Program-made: the position numbers and the translations under genes | NCBI GenBank assembly: GCA_030248135.1 | Contig: JASANC010003292.1 | Coordinates: 35,258-99,257, forward strand | From: Theristus sp. LFF4_11 | Taxonomy: Eukaryota; Nematoda; Chromadorea; Monhysterida; Xyalidae | Length of the DNA: 64,000 nt | Direction of reading: 5' to 3' | The notes under the pieces: model-generated | Databases searched by the model: none | Told to the model about the DNA's origin: nothing | The model's input: only the letters and a program-made list of their open reading frames with translations | Part shown: positions 37,001 to 48,879 of the stretch, in pieces | How positions within the stretch are numbered: position 1 is the stretch's first letter | Layout: each line of letters starts with the position of its first letter

Positions 37001-38168
37001 AACGAAAATAACCACAATTTTGTTTCATTTCAGACGCGGTCACGACAGCACTGGTGTAACGGATCGTGTGGTGAATCAGCTGCTCACGGAGCTTGATGGC
37101 ATCGAGGGCTTGCAGGGTACAAAGCACACATCTGTGAATTGTGTTGTTGGCAGGCAGCGCTGCAGCCAATCAGCATCCGAGCAAACTTTTGCGCCACGAA
37201 AGTGGTGGAAAAATCACCGCTCAAATGCAACGTTCTCTAAATCAGCAGAGTAGAATTTGATGCTGGTTTGAAACTGGCCACTTTTTCAGGCGTGTTCATT
37301 CTTGCCGCCAGCAGCCGGCCGGATTTGATTGATCCAGCGCTGCTCAGGCCTGGCCGCATCGACAAACGCCTGTATTGCCCGTTGCCTGACCAGGTGAAGC
37401 TTAATTGCGCTTGTGTGGTTCTTTTTTTTAATTTCTGCATTGTCACAATATGTTGAAGAAGGGGCAAAGAGGTTTTGTTTCGGTGCACAGGGCGAGCGCT
37501 GCGAGATCATGCGGTGTTTAGCACGGAAACTGCACGTGGCTGATGATGTTGCATGGGAGCACTTGAGTGCACGCGCAGTGGGCGCGAGCGGCGCTGACCT
37601 GAAGGTGCCCGTTTCTGTTGTGCAGCATTGCGGATGAGGTTTGTGCGGCATTGCAATTGTTTTCAGGCGATCATAGCGGGGGCGCAGCTGTCCGCTGTGC
37701 GACGTGTTTGTTTGAATCGGCCGACCAGGTAAAGGTGACATTTTCGAAAAACTTTCAGACTCGTTTTGAAAGAACGTCTCATTCATGCAGTTCAAATGGA
37801 AATCAGTGCCATCCTGTTAAAGGATAAATTACGTTCGGAAACAAGCAGCGTTTACATATTTACATAAATTACAGCCCTGATGTTGCTCGTACGGTCGATA
37901 AATTATCGGATTCGTTGGTCGTTTTGACTGCTGACGATTTCGAAAGCGCATTCCAAGAACAGAAGCATGACAGAGAGCAGCAACGCCTTAGCTACACTGG
38001 GTATGCGTTTTTTTCGAAGCTATAGGAACCTTGTAAAGTTGGGCTGACTGCTTTTCAGTCACGGGGCTTCACTTGAGTTTTTTCAGTCATTTCAGTCAGA
38101 ACACAGTTCCGCAAGAAGCAGCGTTTGTAACGTCGGGTGTTGTGGGACAGCGCGCGACACTTGCTTGA
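22050..38168 (+). CDS. PEX1: Peroxisome biogenesis AAA ATPase PEX1 (about 20 exons, 16 kb)
   Basis: PEX1 pairs with PEX6 on the peroxisome membrane to pull ubiquitinated PEX5 receptor out after cargo import. N-domain exons: 22050-22127, 22226-22420, 22484-22567, 22693-22807, 23089-23843 (internal splicing unresolved). Linker: possibly one near 23973, then 24317-24632, 24718-24916. D1: 25182-25357 with Walker [10 protein letters not shown], 25579-25749 with Walker B-like [10 protein letters not shown], 26049-26194, 35322-35681. D2: 36522-36656 with GPSGTGKT, 36737-36801, 36897-36956 with [12 protein letters not shown], 37034-37116 ([15 protein letters not shown]), 37290-37393 ([19 protein letters not shown]), 37491-37604, 37667-37728. 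C-terminus: 37759-37815, 37875-38000, 38087-38168, ending GQRATLA. D2 is the conserved, fully motif-bearing ATPase; D1 is divergent, as usual for PEX1. The 9.1 kb intron 26195-35321 hosts other genes. The 30-bp intron at 37729-37758 is unusually short. Confidence 0.93.
26195..27015. other. PEX1 intron, 5' part, no gene seen
   Basis: Intronic sequence of PEX1 before the nested minus-strand gene. It presumably includes that gene's 3' UTR. No distinct repeat recognised. Confidence 0.4.
27016..28904 (-). CDS. CRAL-TRIO and GOLD domain (Sec14-like) protein nested in PEX1 intron (4 coding exons, 461 aa)
   Basis: Exons: 28904-28488, 28402-28316, 28242-27902, 27556-27016; phases agree and give 461 residues. 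The start [10 protein letters not shown] is chosen because a splice acceptor (TGTTTTCAG) lies at about 28935, before it, implying a non-coding 5' exon. Residues about 20-140 contain the N-terminal CRAL-TRIO helical segment ([17 protein letters not shown]). Exon 3 holds the lipid-binding CRAL-TRIO core ([45 protein letters not shown]). Exon 4 is the GOLD beta-sandwich ([31 protein letters not shown]). Proteins of this architecture bind phospholipids or hydrophobic ligands and act in membrane traffic or signalling. The gene is wholly inside a PEX1 intron on the opposite strand. The exon 3 start could be three bases earlier. Confidence 0.9.
27668..27851. repeat. Family E palindromic MITE, copy 2
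   Basis: Bounded by GACTC...AATGCGCGCAT and GCAAACGCATTGAGTC, with an interior related to copies at 2180 and 63579 (CGTGACGCGGCAATTC block). In the last intron of the CRAL-TRIO-GOLD gene. Confidence 0.7.
28950..32160. other. PEX1 intron, middle part
   Basis: Starts with the presumed 5' UTR and promoter region of the nested CRAL-TRIO-GOLD gene. The remainder is AT-rich with very few open frames and no exon I can support. Confidence 0.4.
32162..32980. mobile_element. Mariner-like non-autonomous element, about 820 bp, with nested foldback
   Basis: The left end ACAGGGGGACCAAACAAGTG and the right end (reverse complement ACAGGGTGGGCCAAAAAAGTG) are inverted repeats of about 70-80 bp, both running in to GATATTGAGCTGAAA. 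TA borders each end. No open frame of transposase size remains between them. A separate foldback at 32381-32512 has inserted inside. Confidence 0.72.
32381..32512. repeat. Family F foldback, copy 1
   Basis: ATAACATATCCAACTA on the left pairs with TAGTTGGATATGTTAT on the right, adjoining the CCAATCAGCTAG / AGCTGACTGG motif. About 130 bp, inside the mariner-like element. Related to 59014-59170. Confidence 0.7.
33000..34240. other. PEX1 intron, 3' part, no supported exon
   Basis: Open frames near 33534-33734 and 33737-33943 carry cysteine-rich stretches but no recognisable domain. Nothing firm. Confidence 0.35.
34249..34430 (+). CDS. Aspartic-protease-like exon pair in PEX1 intron
   Basis: Exon 34249-34285 (after ...AAGCAG) reads [12 protein letters not shown], containing the DTGSS active-site motif of pepsin-type (A1) proteases. 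A 49-bp GT/AG intron then joins in phase to 34335-34430, reading [16 protein letters not shown], then [17 protein letters not shown] cysteine pair followed by Y-N-x-A-x-(S/T)-x-S and a further Cys is what A1 enzymes of the nepenthesin-like type show after DTGSS. The usual Trp after DTGSS is missing and I could not find the second DTG/DSG half. Downstream frames at 34600-35060 (for example [16 protein letters not shown] near 34985) might belong. Either a diverged nested gene or a gene relic. Confidence 0.35.
35078..35283 (-). repeat. Family D dispersed repeat, copy 2
   Basis: Reverse-oriented relative of 19990-20165 (CCGTTTAGCCGATTTCTTCCC). Here both ends carry AAATGACGTCAT-type sequence in inverted orientation, suggesting a MITE whose termini include the palindrome TGACGTCA. 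It ends about 40 bp before PEX1 exon 35322. Confidence 0.65.
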
Positions 38169-38178
38169 ACACACTGGA

Positions 38179-38184
38179 AATAAA
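38179..38184 (+). promoter_or_regulatory. PEX1 polyadenylation signal
   Basis: AATAAA beginning 11 bases after the PEX1 stop codon, the first such hexamer downstream. Confidence 0.55.
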
Positions 38185-38199
38185 GTAAGACATTTTGGA

Positions 38200-41100
38200 G
38201 GTGGCTGATTGTGATGTGCTGTTGTGATTTCGTAGTTTTAGATTTTAGTTGCGGTTTTATAGCTTTATTGTGCCAGATATTGTTCATGTATGTTTTTTGG
38301 CCCCCGTATCAAAAATATCATCACACTTAGTAACACATGTCAGATTATCAAACATTAGCAAGCTCTGAAATTCGATGGGGAACGCAAAGTAGCGCCGAAG
38401 CATTGTTGACAATCTAATTGTTTCTCAGTGGCGCACACTGCAGCGGTTTTCACTGTTTCTTCTCAATTTGGCGCATTATTATGAAGCGCATTATATTTTC
38501 ATATGTGGCACAAGAGCAGTATCATGCCAAGCTTCATTATTGCGAAACCGAGCTCGCCAATATTTCGAGCCCCATTGGGGGCGACTAACGAACCGCGAAA
38601 TTTCTGTCTCACTTTGCTGAACGGGTTGATGATTTGACGGTTTTTCTCTTTTATTTTCAATAAGCGACCACCACCACCACCACAACAGCAGCCCCATAGA
38701 CAATATAATGCAATTTTTGGCAATCATACGCAAACAAGAACTTCTTTCTTATACCGAGACGTATCGTCTCATTGTGTTCTTGACGAAATTTCGTATTGTG
38801 TGCGGTGCAAACGGCCACACAGTTCTTCTGAAGGCCCGTGAAAGAAACACAGAAACAAGTCTGTCCGTTGAGAGGTGGCTAATTTTGCTTTTCAATAAAG
38901 TTTTTGTGTGCGCCACGTGCAGTTTTGCGTCACCCGCCTCGTTTGTGTAATCCAATTGTTTTGCGCATTAGATTCGCATTATTTTCGGGGTTGTTGTGTA
39001 TGCATCTTTTGTTGAGCACACAAAATATGATGTTGTTCGTGGACAGAACCGCTGCAAACTCCAATTTGCAAGTGTTTACCGGTATTCGATGAAAGTTTTG
39101 TTTTGGTGTACTCCTTACTGTAGTTCTCGGTGCAAGTAACAAGTGAGAAACTTTGAAGGTGATAAATTTTGCACCGATCCCTTTCTTATTTTTTCTGACC
39201 AGCAAAAGAAAGAAGTTTATTGCTGTTGTCTGAAGCGTGTTGATTGGCTGTTGCTTGATTGCTTAAGCAAGTGTAAATAATTTCTCCAGGGCTAAATAGT
39301 AATTTTCGTCCATGACAATTTGTTTTGTAATCTGGACTAATGTTATGTTTATGGTGTTGGTTCTGTGTCTGTGACCCAATTGTGTTACCGTAAGAATGGC
39401 ACTGTACAGAAGGAGTCCCAAAGAACCGCTTTAAAAATAATATTATTCTTCCAGTGAAATCAAGTGTGCCCTAATCACATTGTCCCCATATGGGCAATGA
39501 AAATGCGATTTCTCTTTATCAATCGGGTGGGCCGCTGCGGTGCAGAGTTTCGTTGGGGACCTTTAAAACCAAAATTTATATATTCAGGTTGCCATTTTTA
39601 TTTTATTATCATTTATTATTATGATTGTGTGTGGCAGCACAACACACTTGCCTGATTGCGTCTTTTATCATAACATTTACCGCGCCCTAAAATGAATTCT
39701 ATTTTCCGGTGCATGGCCTGCCTTCGTGGTGTTGGTGGTGGTCTGTGCTGCAGTCCGCGCATAATGGAATAATGATAAATAAGAGATGCAGTTTTAAGCA
39801 GAAAGTTCAGCACACAAAGAGCACGGTACCACACACTTCAGTGCCGACAGAAAGTCTGAAAAAAACCACAGAAAAGCTGAATAATGTACACAAAACTGAG
39901 AAGAGCCTTGATAAATGGCACTACGGTAAATTGGACCCTTTGAAAATTCAATTGCATAATCGAATACCGTAACGGTGCTTTGGTGAACTTTGATATGTTA
40001 TGGAAGCCTTCCCAATTCTGTTATTGTCATGCATTCTTCGTCGGCTATATAGACTATTTGCGTTATTGAATTCAATAAATTGCACATTTGTCATGCTAAC
40101 TAACGCGTGAATGACTGACTGACTATGCGCTTATTTTTGAACGTTTGAAAGAAAGTTGGCTGAATATTTATTGTTATGATGAAAAGCGAACTGTGAGTGG
40201 TGAAATATTGCTTACGGATTGTATGAAAATGATGACAGATCAAAGATGCAGCCGTAAGTGGGTAGTTTTGGCGTTGCGCACATTGGTTGCATCGATGCAG
40301 CCAATCAGTCTGCGCCGGTTTTTCACATTTTGGATGTCTGTTGTGCACTGTTGGGTTACGGTGTGTTGATTTCTGTGTTTCCCCAAGTGATAATTCATAA
40401 AAACAAATGCTCATAAACAACTGAATGTTTTCTTCTGCACAGTTCGTTGAGTTTCAAGTTGCCTTCAAAACAGTCAGCATGTGCACTTGTCTTTTTGTCC
40501 CACGTGCACAAAAAGATTGCTGAAAATGTCAAAAACAAGTGCGTTCATTTATTTTCTGTTATTTGCACACCGTCTCTTCACTGGTGAGCCTGTGTTTTCT
40601 TCCTTTGTGTACGCCAACGATTTTCTGGGTGAGTGCGCCAGTGTGATTGTGGACAAACATGGATTCTCAATGTCATGCACGTCTTTTGCACTCCAAACAC
40701 ACGACGCTGAACAAAACAACAACAAAAACGGTCAGAGAAACAATAAAAAACGGTGTGTAACATTTATTTCACTGGTACACAAAGCGTTTTTTTATTTTGC
40801 ACGAAAAGTTGAATGCGCATATCGTCATTATGTACGCTCGGTTGTTCTCGTTTAAAAGCACCATTTTTAAGGTTTTTTGAAAGCACCGTTTTGATTTTCT
40901 TGCATTATTAAACACATTTACACCGTTTTTCTCCTGGGAATTGTTCATTTTCGAATGATATGTGAAAACATTGACCGTTTTAGAAATGTTAAGTAAACTC
41001 ATTTGCAGGTTTATTGTGTTTGAACTTTTTATATCCACGGCAGTCAGGCACGACAAACTGAATTGAGCATGCACTGCATTCTTGGCTTTCGTCTGTCACG

Positions 41101-44100
41101 CATGCTCGTTTTAGACACAATGAACTGATTGGTTATTGACCACCGACACGACACAACCATTCACGTAGAAATGAGAAGTGTGACCAACTTATTTTTGAAT
41201 TTCCACACCAACCACGCATTGAAAATACTTCAATATGCTGACCAAACTGCTGGGTACACGTGCTTTCAATCACCATGTGCCATAAGCCTACAAACAATAA
41301 AACAGTGTTGTGTGTATCTGACTTATTTTTGTTTGATTTTTGTTTGTTCCGCTGAAGAAGTGTGACAATCAAAACAAATAGTATGAACACAAGATACCGT
41401 TACAGTCTCGCGTGTCAAACGCATAAAAGAATGTATAAGATAGGTACTCTCAGTTATTGTATGAAACACATACAAATATCAACAGAATCATTTTATTTTA
41501 TTTCATTTCTTTTATTCTTCATTTCATGGCCACCCGCCCCGCCACAGTTTTCTCTTTTCATATGTGCCGATTTTGTCAAGACACACACGCATGCACAAAG
41601 TTAGATTACACTCTATTCTGCAAATAATACAACAAAACAGTATACTGTAAGTTGAATCGTCTGTGAAGTTTTAGTGAGACTTTTTCGCTGTTTCCCGTCG
41701 GAGAAACACAGCACCTTCAGTGCGGTCACGAACTCACGGACTTTTTTTTATTTTTCAGACTATGTAACTTTTATTGTCCAATGTTAAAACAATTGTCGCA
41801 ATAATTATGGATTTCACTTTCAGCGAAAGTTGATGAATGCCCAATCTTGGTGTTGTTATTCATGCAAGGCAGTTTTTTCCATCGGATGTCGCAGCTCAAC
41901 AGTAAAAATCATTAGCCTTGCATTCATCTTAGAAAGCAACTAAAATCAAAAAAATAGCTTTGCATTCATCTTAGAAAGCAACTAAAAACAAAAAAAGATA
42001 ACCGAACGAAAACCCATTTTTGATGCATGAAAGCATCCCAATTTTGTTCAACCAACAAGTTTTTTAAATGACGTTGAACTCGGGCGATATGACATTTGAT
42101 AAAATGCAATTATGCGGTTTGTTTTACAAGAATGTTTTAATTTTTCAATTTGAAGAGTCTCGGCTAAACTGGACAAATGGTGTGCAACAAACAAATTCGC
42201 ATTTGACATTTTCCATTTGAAGCTGCCCCATAGTTTGGTGATTAGGTTAGTCAAAAGAATGCAGTCAAGGAAAAAAGTCTTCTGGGAGCTGGGTTGCAGC
42301 ATTTTCAATCAGCTATTTGTTCCACATAATAGTCGATATGCCAGATAATTTCAGTAATTTCTTCTTTTCATCGTGGCCAGTTTGTTCACAGCTCGTCACA
42401 TTTCAAAATGAAGCAGAGACGATCGCGACAACGCATAATAAGCACTCTCTCTCAATGCAAGATGTAATGCACTTTTTCACAATCGAATGTGTCTGCTTGT
42501 TTATAAGAACAAACGAAAACGAGCGCGTGCGCGATGAAATGGAAAATTGCTTTTCCCTTATGCTTGAAATTGTCGATTTCATGCAATTTTAGTGATTGTC
42601 TTCTCCCCGTATAATTTGCATCATATACACGGCCTGAGCTAATTTCATTTTGCGCAACTTGAAACCATCAACACTGATCGTTCGCTGATGTTTTTCTGCA
42701 TTTTGTCTCGGTTCAACCTGGCTGAATTCTGGAAACAAAAACGATGATGGCATGCAGTGCGTAGCCGAGAAAAATGGTGCAATACAAAAAATAGTGGGCT
42801 CTAACAGAAACAATGATTCAATAGACCAAACGCACGGGCACGATTATGAAAGGATAAACCTCAGATGAGCTTGAACGTAAGTTTGTTGCCGGATCGGTTG
42901 GTGTCAGAGACAGTGGAACACAAATGAGAGCACACCAATCGCACACGACAGCATTCACATGTAGAGCACGCCCTGGCTGTGCAAATCAGTTTAGCAGTGT
43001 GCACCGTTGCCAGTCTGAAGTTGTTCAACGGCATGTTCAATCGTCAAAGTTCTCATTTTTTCCAGCTTTACAAACCGCAAAAAACACACAAAAGCGATTT
43101 GCAATGAGCCGCAGGTTTTTTTTTGATTCAATTCATGTTTTGTGTGCCTGCCAAATGCCAACAAAGCCTTGGTCGCTTTTGTTTGTTTCAGAGTCGGCAC
43201 GCTTCTTTCATGCTCAAGCAGAAAGTCCAGCATTTTTTAGCCAATTTTCGATTTTTTGTACTTGCGGCGTTCAAGTACACAGCTGCTCAGGCAAATAAGA
43301 TGCTTTGTTCCCAGCAGCAATACACAAAGCCACAAAACCATAAAAAAACAGTAGTTTTTGTTCGCAATTGTTAGTCGCATCTCCAAAGACAACCATGCAC
43401 AATCACCTGACTAAACTTGCGTTGGACTTGGGATTTTTGAGATGAATTCGGGAGATGGCTAAATTTGCTTTTCAATGATCATCATTTTGTTGAAGATACA
43501 TGCAAGACCGAAAGGCGCCGGCTTCATTCATGTTTGAACATAATCGCTGTGAGTGATTTTTTTTCAAAATTCACTGAATATCTAAAATATTCGAATGTCG
43601 AACATTTTTAAAATGTGTGGCAAAATGGTTCCGTCTTGTTTGTTGTTTGTCTTGAGGCGTAGTTGTTGATTCAAATAGTGCATATTTGAGACTTTACACG
43701 CTGATTGCATGCGTCATACCAAGCCCGATACAAGCCAATTACTACCAAGCACTGCCTGAAGCTTTCAGCGTGTATTGAAAACAAACGTAATTATTGTTCT
43801 TCTAATATTTTTGTTTTTTGGAGGGTTTCCAGATGAAACAAAATTGTGAAACACTTGAGGAAAACAAAGCATATTGTGTTTTCCACCGAATGTCACATTT
43901 CATAAGTGTTATGGTTTGAAAAGCGGTACATGGTAAAACGGTAGCTGATTTATTCAACGCAATATGGTGTGTTTTCGGTTGCACTGTTTTGTAATTTCAC
44001 TCATTTGTTACACTTGAAAGATAATAGACTCTGATTCCAAATGTAGAGTCGCCTCCCATGCTATTTCACTATTTTTATTGTGTCGCATTGTGCAAAGTGG

Positions 44101-46590
44101 CCGATTTTTTTGATTGATCGATCAACGATTCGGATTAGAATGTGCATAATTGCACTTGATTTTGAGACATACGGAATCGGTGTTGTTTTGTGTTGGTTTG
44201 GTATGATTACGGTAACGTTTTTCTTCGATCTTCAATGTGCTGTATCAAGACTCGGAAGTGTAAATTCAAATAGCAGTTCAATTCTGCTTCATCGAGTTTA
44301 TCAACGCCAGTTAATCAGATCAATCAGTTCAAGATGCGCCATTCAAAATTATAAACGTAGTCGCCACGGATCCAATGGAATTCGAGTTAAATCTCCGATC
44401 TTTTCCAAGGGAAGTTGATTTGACTGCAGCAATCGCGCATTGGCGTATGTGATGCACCTTTACGTCAAACATTCTTCGTTTTCAAATAGGCTTTTTGTTT
44501 GAATTTTTGGAATTTTTTAGCAGCCCACAACGTCCAGGAAAAAAAACCTGTTTTTTTTGTTTTCTTGCGATGAAACCTGCTGGCACAGAAACAAAGCATA
44601 TAAAATTTAAAAAAAAATTCCCAATTATTCTCACCGAGTCATTGGTTTTTAACGCGACTGACGATTTTCACATGGGAAGCCAAAATTTGTATTTTTTGAA
44701 TAAATTCAATCAAAAAACGCTAAGATGCCAAAGCTGTTTTTGTTCTGCTTTCTCAATTTGTATTTTGTTTTCACTTTCAAAAGGTCGGCTAAACGTCACT
44801 AATCGGTGTTCATGCGACGCGGCACTGCTTGAATTATTTACTCATCAGCGATTTTGGTTATTTTTGTTTTAAGCAACCCAATTAGAACACTGCTGAAGTA
44901 AAAAGGCATGAGATTGAATAAAGTTTTAGGGGTTTTATCGTTTTTGAACATAAGAAAAACTTCAGGTACATGTGAAACCAGACTACTTTTCTGCTGTGAT
45001 TTTTTCGTCGTATCCACTAAAAACAATTTGAAAATTTTGCTCCTTTCACTTTCTAAGCCTTCAGTGACCACAAATACGCGATAGAACCCTGATGAGAACG
45101 GCAGTATTTTTTACAGCGAAAGTCATTATTAAGTTGATGTCGCTTTAAACACATAAAAGTGTTCTTTTATCACACTTCAACTGCTGGTGAATATAATTTA
45201 GTTAACAACGTGCACTCTCCAGTCACAGAGTTATCGAAGATATAAAATTATTGAAAAGAACCAATAATAAAATATGAAATTTGACTAATAGTTTTTTTTG
45301 GAGTTTTTTCAAAAGAAGTGCTGTGGGTGAATTTTGACATGGTTGTTTGGATTTTTTCGTGGTGTCTTGAATGTAATCACGGATAACACGTGCTCTTTTG
45401 TCATTTTTTAGTAAATCTAAGAAATCGACCAACTTCGTCTGAAAAAAAGTCCGGCGACTGGTTTAAATTTGGTCATGGTAACAATTAAATTGGATGAAGA
45501 GAAAGCGACTAAAAATTTCAAAAAAAATTGTTCAATAAAATTTTGAAAATCTGCTGAAGATCTTTTATCTTTTTTTCCAGTGTTGAAACTCAAAGAAAAG
45601 GGCCCACCCAGCCTTATAAGACACACACAATATTATTATGACATTGTCACTGATTACAACAAAGAAATCAAAGCCTTTTATCATGGAAATCAAAACCGCC
45701 GTAAAAATGCTCTTTTCACCAGCAAAAAAAATAGAAAAACATCACATCTGAGATGAAACACAAAAGATTATTGGATTTTATTTGGAAAAATTCCCTGTTA
45801 TTCGATTCACAAGACTCGGCCGCATTTTTTTGTTTGGTTCTTATTGTTTTCGCTGTTTCTTCGGCAAGTGAAGATAATGTGACTCTCTATTGTGTTGGTG
45901 GTTCTTTTGATCTTTTTTGTAAAAGATTTCCCTGTCAAAGCAGAAATGAAAAGATGAACATCATTGTTTGTGTGTGTTTGTATGTGTTTGTTTGGGAAGT
46001 GCATGGTGTGAAATAAATAACAAAAATGTGTGCTGATAAAAATCGTGAATGTGTTTACGGTATCCAACAGAGACGCTGAATTCAAGCTGTAAATTGAGCT
46101 TAAAAGTGTTTTTGTAACACTTCCCCGTACACCACACTTGAGCACCCAGTCAACCTTCACACCATAGAACTTTTTGATATTGTTGAACTTTGTTTGTGCT
46201 TTGTGTCGAATTGTCTGTGCGTGAAAAAACACCTATTTCGAAAAAGAACACTTCCAATTACAAAAAAATGTTGGTTGTTCCGTAACTTGGTGGGGGATTA
46301 TCATGCGGATGCGCGAGCGAGCGTCAGCGAGCGGACAGCGCATCACGCATTATATGAGCCGTTATCCTCTCGCGCGCGTTTTTCAAATTTGCTCGCTTCC
46401 TCCAGCGAGCATAGTATAAGCCACAAACTTGGTTCTGTGCACACGAAACGAACACCCAAAGTTGTGCTTGGAGCCGCGAAAAAATTTTTATCCGACTACT
46501 TTTCATACGCTGTAGACACGAAAAACCTATTCTGAAAACAGTGTTACTTATTTTTCTATCTCTTTTTTTTTTCCGGTATGTCATCAACAT
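38200..46590. other. Gene-poor AT-rich stretch
   Basis: No exon could be supported in about 8.4 kb. Many short open frames exist on both strands. The more protein-like (near 40454-40550, 42317-42592 and 44080-44418) lack consistent splice context or a known family. A 47-48 bp direct duplication lies near 41912-42000. This may be intergenic DNA or a very long intron. Confidence 0.45.
41912..42000. repeat. Tandem duplication, two 47-48 bp units
   Basis: The unit TTGCATTCATCTTAGAAAGC + AACTAAAA + CAAAAAAA occurs twice in direct succession with one or two differences. Confidence 0.8.
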
Positions 46591-46596
46591 GTGTTC

Positions 46597-47150
46597 GCGC
46601 TTTCAGTTTTTACCTGCGACACGTTCACAGTCTAGCAAGAATGTTTCCTGGGGTAATTTCATCCGTAGATTTGGAAAAATGGGTTAATTTTTTGCCCCGA
46701 CCACTTTTTTGGGTAAAAATTTGGGCATTTTTAAAAGTTCGCAGCGTTTTCACCGGGTTTCAAGTGTTCGCCCTTTCAATTTTTAGCTGGGACACTTTCA
46801 CAGTTGAAGAAAAATGTTTCCTAGGGTAATTTCATCCGTAGATTTGGAAAAATAAGTTAATTTTTTGCCCCGACCCTTTTTTGGGGTAAAAATTGGGCTT
46901 TTTTGAAAGTTCGCAGGGTTGTCACCTGGTTTTAAGTGTTCGCCCTTTCAATTTTTAGCTGGGACACTTTCACAGTTGAACAAGAATTTTTCCTCGGGTA
47001 AATTCATCCGTAGATTCTGAAAATTTAGTTTATTTTTTGCCCGGGCATTTTTTGGGTCAAAATTGTGCATTTTTTGAAAATTCGTAGCATTTTGACTGGG
47101 TATCATTTTTTCAGTCTTAGAAATTTTGTCTGAGCTACGAAAAATAGCAG
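46597..47150. repeat. Satellite array 1, 172-173 bp unit, about three copies
   Basis: GGGTAATTTCATCCGTAG recurs at 46651, 46824 and (variant) 46996. The intervening text includes TTTTTTGCCCCGACC, GTTCGCAG and TTCGCCCTTTCAATTTTTAG. Units differ by several substitutions, so the array is older or less homogenised than the adjoining one. Confidence 0.88.
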
Positions 47151-47159
47151 AAATGTTTA

Positions 47160-48800
47160 GTCCGTAGGAATTCAATACGCTGATCACGGATTTTGGGATA
47201 GTTTTCTTACGTGAGCAACTCTAGATGCTGAATCGTGACGATTTCAGGCGAATCGGCCGTGGAAGTTGGCGAAATCGGTCCAGAAACGAAAAACAAGAAA
47301 AGGGTGTTTTCCAGGGTAATTCAATGCGCTGATCACGAATTTTGGGTTAGTTTTCTTACGCGAGCAACTCTAGATGCTGAATCGTGACGATTTCGGGCGA
47401 ATCGGCCGTGGAAATTGGCGAAATCGGTCCAGAAACGAAAAACAAGAAAAGGGTGTTTTCCAGGGTAATTCAATGCGCTGATCACGAATTTTGGGTTAGT
47501 TTTTTTACGTGAGCAACTCTAGATGCTGAATCGTGACGATTTCGGGCGAATCGGCCGTGGAAGTTGGCGAAATCGGTCCAGAAACGAAAAACAAGAAAAG
47601 GGTGTTTTCCAGGGTAATTCAATGCGCTGATCACGAATTTTGGGTTAGTTTTCTTACGTGAGCAACTCTAGACGCTGAATCGTGACGATTTCGGGCGAAT
47701 CGGGCGTGGAAGTTGGCGAAATCGGTCCAGAAACGAAAAACAAGAAAAGCGTGTTTTCCAGGGTAATTCAATGCGCTGATCACGGATTTTGGGTTAGTTT
47801 TCTTACGTGAGCAACTCTAGATGCTGAATCGTGACGATTTCGGGCGAATCGGGCGTGGAAGTTGGCGAAATCGGTCCAGAAACGAAAAACAAGAAAAGCG
47901 TGTTTTCCAGGGTAATTCAATGCGCTGATCACGGATTTTGGGTTAGTTTTCTTACGTGAGCAACTCTAGACGCTGAATCGTGACGATTTCGGGCGAATCG
48001 GGCGTGGAAGTTGGCGAAATCGGTCCAGAAACGAAAAACAAGAAAAGCGTGTTTTCCAGGGTAATTCAATGCGCTGATCACGGATTTTGGGTTAGTTTTC
48101 TTACGTGAGCAACTCTAGATGCTGAATCGTGACGATTTCGGGCGAATCGGCCGTGGAAGTTGGCGAAATCGGTCCAGAAACGAAAAACAAGAAAAGGGTG
48201 TTTTCCAGGGTATTTCAATGCGCTTATAACAAAATTTGGGTTAGTTTTCTTACGTGAGCAACTCTAGACGCTGAATCGTGACGATTTCGGGCGAATCGGG
48301 CGTGGAAGTTGGCGAAATCGGTCCAGAAACGAAAAACAAGAAAAGGGTGTTTTCCAGGGTAATTCAATCCGCTGATCACGAATTTTGGGTTAGTTTTCTT
48401 ACGTGAGCAACTCTAGATACTGAATCGTGACGATTTCGGGCGAATCGGCCGTGGAAATTGGCGAAATCGGTCCAGAAATGAAAAACGAGAAAACGGTTTT
48501 TCCAGGGTAATTCAATCCGCTGATCACGAATTTTGGGTTAGTTTTCTTACGTGAGCAACTTTAGATACTGAATCGTGACGATTTATGGTGAATCGGCCGT
48601 GGAATTTAGCGAAACCGGTCCAGAAATGAAAAACAAGAAAACGGTGTTTTCCATGGTAATTCATTACGCCGATCACGGCTTTTGGGTCAGTTTTTCTTTT
48701 GTGAGCGATTCTAGGTACTGAATCGTGACGATTTTGGGGAATCGGCCGTAGAAATGGCATAGGAGAAATCGGCCTAAAAACGAAAAATAAAAAACCTGAG
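47160..48800. repeat. Satellite array 2, exact 149-bp unit, about eleven copies
   Basis: CCAGGGTAATTCAA starts at 47311, 47460, 47609, 47758, 47907, 48056, 48205 and 48354, always 149 bases apart; degraded units follow at 48502 and 48651. The unit includes GATCACGAATTTTGGG, GAGCAACTCTAGATGC and GCGAATCGGCCGTGG. Central units are almost identical, edge units diverge. Open frames here are artefacts of repetition. Confidence 0.95.
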
Positions 48801-48879
48801 TTGTCCGGGGTTTAGAAGAATGTGTGACCAACGAATTGTGATTTTGGTCCGACCTTCGGGGCTTATGTAAAAGTCAGAA

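Noticed and set aside
40145..40369. Possible Smad MH2-like exon (NIYCYDEKR)
   Set aside because: The resemblance is a few residues only, with no conserved MH2 core and no neighbouring exons.
47160..48800. CRISPR-like array
   Set aside because: The whole 149-bp unit repeats without unique spacers, in animal DNA; it is a satellite.
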